Below are positions 61,480 to 64,000 of a stretch of DNA of 64,000 nt, one piece after another (positions within the stretch are counted from its first letter, which is position 1; the number at the start of each line of letters is the position of its first letter). The DNA lies in assembly GCA_025201375.1 (NCBI GenBank), contig JAIWZP010000025.1, positions 186,001 through 250,000 on the forward strand, written 5' to 3'. Under the pieces are notes generated by a model. That model ran no database searches. It was not told the DNA's origin and saw nothing but the letters and a program-made list of their open reading frames with translations. Position numbers and translations under genes: made by a program. The DNA is from Gongronella butleri. Taxonomy: Eukaryota; Mucoromycota; Mucoromycetes; Mucorales; Cunninghamellaceae.

Positions 61480-63223
61480 TTCGACGTGAGCATTGCTTGG
61501 GCTGTAGCTTACAGTACTGTACTGTACAGTACAACAGTATCATCATACAGTATGCCGTGACGAATTTTTCATTATACTGTATAGCGGGCAAGTATCATAG
61601 GCTGTAAAAAATTTTCTGGAGGCACAGCAGGCCGGGCAAATTCCGAAACACGCGCTCTTTGGTTTTTAAAAGGTAAATACAGTAGTGTGTGCTATTTTTT
61701 TGCGGTGAAGCGCGGTGGTGTTTTAGTAATAATGAAAATGATAATACTGTATGTAGCACGCGTCAGTTTCTGTCCATTGAGATTGAAAGCGGTGGATCAA
61801 ACAACTTATTATTTGTGGTACAGTACAGTATAAATCATATGATAAAAATTGTGGATTTACGCATTTTCTCGGGCACTGCCTGCTTGATTACTGTATCATC
61901 CAACCCGAGAAACAACACGCTTCATGAAATCACGATTACTGTATGATAGCTCAGCATTCTATCAGTGTATTTGTACAGTATTGAGGACTGCTTAGCGAAA
62001 ACCTCGTTCGTACAGTAACACAAAAATGGCTTTTCTACAGTAAAACAACTCTAAAACAGACGTCTTTTTTAGCATCCAGCAGCTTCCATGCCCTTTGTTG
62101 GGATACACCTCTGAGCCGAAATTGAGCGGTCCAAGGAGCATGGATGCTATAGCAAGCAGGCTCACCAGAATATAATACTAAGGCCTTGAAAATACGTCCT
62201 GTTTACATGTTGTTCTCAGAATTCGCTTTTCTGCAAAACGCGATTTCAACATCGTTTTATCATACGTAGCTATTTGTTCCAGAAGAATTCGACTCGTCTG
62301 ACCACCTTAAAAAACTGTCACCTGCGCATGGACCTCTCCAACAAGCAAGCTTTATATTCATGCACCAAAGCGCCATAATGTACGCTTTGGCATCATTCAC
62401 AAATGCAGTCGGGCAGATTTTATGATATACGATTTATTACTGTAATAAACTGGCCCCATTTTTTTTACAGTACATTTACTGTATACTGTGCTTCCCTGTG
62501 TAATGAAGAAAAGCGGGTACGTACATGGCCCTGGAGGTTGGTCCAAATTTGTTGTCCATATCCTGTACCTGGGGTGAATGGAAAAACACGGGTTTTTGAA
62601 AAGACTGTAGGCGGGGCGGGGGGCTGAAACTGTCCAATAGCCCGAATTGTTCAGCCTCCCGGGATGAATGCATTTTCCCGATTTTTACACGAACTCCCTG
62701 GACCATGGGGTGCTTGTGGATTTGCTTAAAATCAAGTAAACGTGTCGTGATTAGGGGTAATGGACCGACCTCCCCTGTACACATGCAGATTCAAGGGTAA
62801 AAAAGACGCGAAATTATGTGACATTGGCGTAATACGTATTTGATCCCGTGGGTATCAAAAAATAAGCTGAAAAAGGCTCAAAAATAATAATTTACTTGCC
62901 TGGACACGCTCATTTTGCATTCTAACAATTTTGTAAGGAAAACGCGGACGCAAAGGTGTCTTTTTTATTGGCTAGCTAGTCTCTTAATACTTTTTCATGC
63001 TTGCAACATAGCCCAAATTTACAGTATGACGCAACAGTTTTGTGATATATGTATTTTGTGAAAGTATGCGCTGCGCCGCTGTGCAGGTCTTTTTTTTAGT
63101 TTGCTGATGTGGCCATTTCCTGGATGGCCTTGTCGCAAAATTGGCGTGTTGCTTGTTTCAGCTAAGATGCACACAAAAAAAAAAAAAGGATGAATTGCGC
63201 CAACATGCATGAGCAGTGCCGGA
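61480..63223. other. Repeat B remnants and dense TA-NNN-TA words
   Basis: 61545-61880 matches parts of repeat B (CTGGAGGCAC as at 13709 and 34430). TACAGTA/TACTGTA occurs near 61510 (stacked), 61575, 61677, 61745, 61821, 61893, 61937, 61975, 62011, 62035, 62440, 62467 and 63021. This is the densest run in the window. No gene seen before the stop codon at 63224. Confidence 0.55.
61510..61531. repeat. Stacked TA-CAG-TA-CTG-TA-CTG-TA-CAG-TA array
   Basis: Strict five-base period with CAG or CTG between TAs, mirror-symmetric overall. A related cluster with TATCAT and TACAGTA follows at 61538-61553. Confidence 0.75.
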
Positions 63224-64000
63224 TCAGATCACTTGGGCACGCGCCTCTTTCACTCCTTGTGCCCTTTTTGACTCGTCATTTACCATGTCTATCCCTTGGT
63301 CTGTTTGTTTGGCAATTTGCACAGCGTCAAATGAGGGAAAAATTAATTTGAATCGAAACTTGCATGCGCTAGAAAAAAAATGACGTGAGCGGACAAAAAC
63401 GCACTTTTTCTCGAATGCATGGTCACTTTTGACCTTCTCCTTACGCGGAAAAGAACTGTAAATTCTCAATTGCTCGATAAAGTCGCTGGTGGTCCGAGTG
63501 CACCTTGTGTATGAAGCCAAAAGGACGATTTGATTGCTTGACAACCTCGTTGTATGCCTGGCAGAGGATCATGCCGGTGCTTTTGGGAACAAATAAATAA
63601 GGAGGCAAGACATGTGTGAGGTGCTTTGCCACTGGACCGGGCACCTCCCTAATAAATAAAGATCTTACGCCAATGCAGCCCAAAAAAGTGTCTCATCTTC
63701 ATGCGGATCGGGGATCGCCTCGCTGGTGTGGTCCGACAAGAACGCGTGACATTGGCCTGGACAGATAAAAAAAAAAGAGATGAACAATTGCGAAACATGG
63801 TAAAAGCGAACAGTTTTTACCTAGAGGATTTGTGTCAAATGCGCCGGGGATCAGCCATGCCGGCATGGCTGGCGGCTTGTGATGATTGCGATTATCATCG
63901 TCGCCGTCATCATCGCTGACAATGGACGAGGTCTCTGAGCCAGACGTGCTAATGATCAAGTCGCGGATTTCTTGTGTGAATGACGTGCGTTTTGCGCCAT
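63224..64000 (-). CDS. Unidentified protein, C-terminal part (runs off right edge)
   Basis: Four exons join in frame on the minus strand: TSFTQEIRDLIISTSGSE... ending DTNPL|GQCHAFLSDHTSEAIPD, then TLFWAALA|REVPGPVAKHLTHVLPP, then ENLQFFSA|ACKFRFKLIFPSFDAV, ending EARAQVI and a stop at 63224-63226. All splice borders are canonical. An acidic stretch (VSDDDGDDDN) separates the N-terminal segment from a folded-looking region with conserved-type aromatic and Pro residues (VLPPYLFVPKSTG, NRPFGFIHKVHSD). I do not recognise a family; the gene's 5' part lies outside the window. The consistent frame through four exons makes it a real gene. Confidence 0.7.

Overview
This window is nuclear DNA from a eukaryote, almost certainly a fungus and probably an early-diverging one (Mucoromycota-like). 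Genes are split by short GT..AG introns that often carry long A or T homopolymers. The gene set is fungal: a GOLD-PH-ORD oxysterol-binding protein of the Osh3 type, an Ira/neurofibromin RasGAP, a CaMK with fungal spacing, Ach1, and a secreted triacylglycerol lipase of the Rhizomucor/Rhizopus type. The species cannot be fixed from sequence alone.

Layout. 0-6.4 kb: the N-terminus of a probable secreted lipase (minus, cut by the window edge), a complete seven-exon secreted lipase (minus), then acetyl-CoA hydrolase/CoA-transferase (plus). 6.6-14.4 kb: gene-poor DNA made of degenerate dispersed repeats plus one structurally intact Tc1-type transposon (9907-11538). 14.4-32 kb: dolichyl-diphosphatase, CaMK (minus), phospholipase D, HMG-CoA reductase, an unknown membrane/coiled-coil protein, and a zinc alcohol dehydrogenase. 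32-35.7 kb: another repeat block. 35.7-57 kb: neurofibromin-like RasGAP (minus, about 9.5 kb), an M13 metallopeptidase, a small unknown protein, a very short COG7-like protein and an Osh3-like protein (minus). 57-63 kb: repeat-rich, with LTR-like remnants. 63.2 kb to the end: the C-terminal part of an unidentified gene (minus).

Functional links. HMG-CoA reductase, dolichyl-diphosphatase and the oxysterol-binding protein all act in isoprenoid, sterol or dolichol metabolism. PLD, CaMK and the RasGAP are signalling proteins, and COG7 acts in Golgi traffic. I see no operon or cluster logic; these look like ordinary chromosomal neighbours.

The most unusual signal is in the gene-poor blocks. They are littered with seven-base words of the form TA-NNN-TA (NNN = CAG/CTG, TGA/TCA, CCG), single or stacked into five-base-period arrays. 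Comparing paralogous copies of the repeats inside this window shows directly that many are insertions of five bases, or multiples of five, exactly at TA dinucleotides. This is the form expected of excision footprints of TA-targeting Tc1/mariner elements. The CCG type matches the termini of the element resident at 9907-11538; the CAG and TGA types imply other element families.
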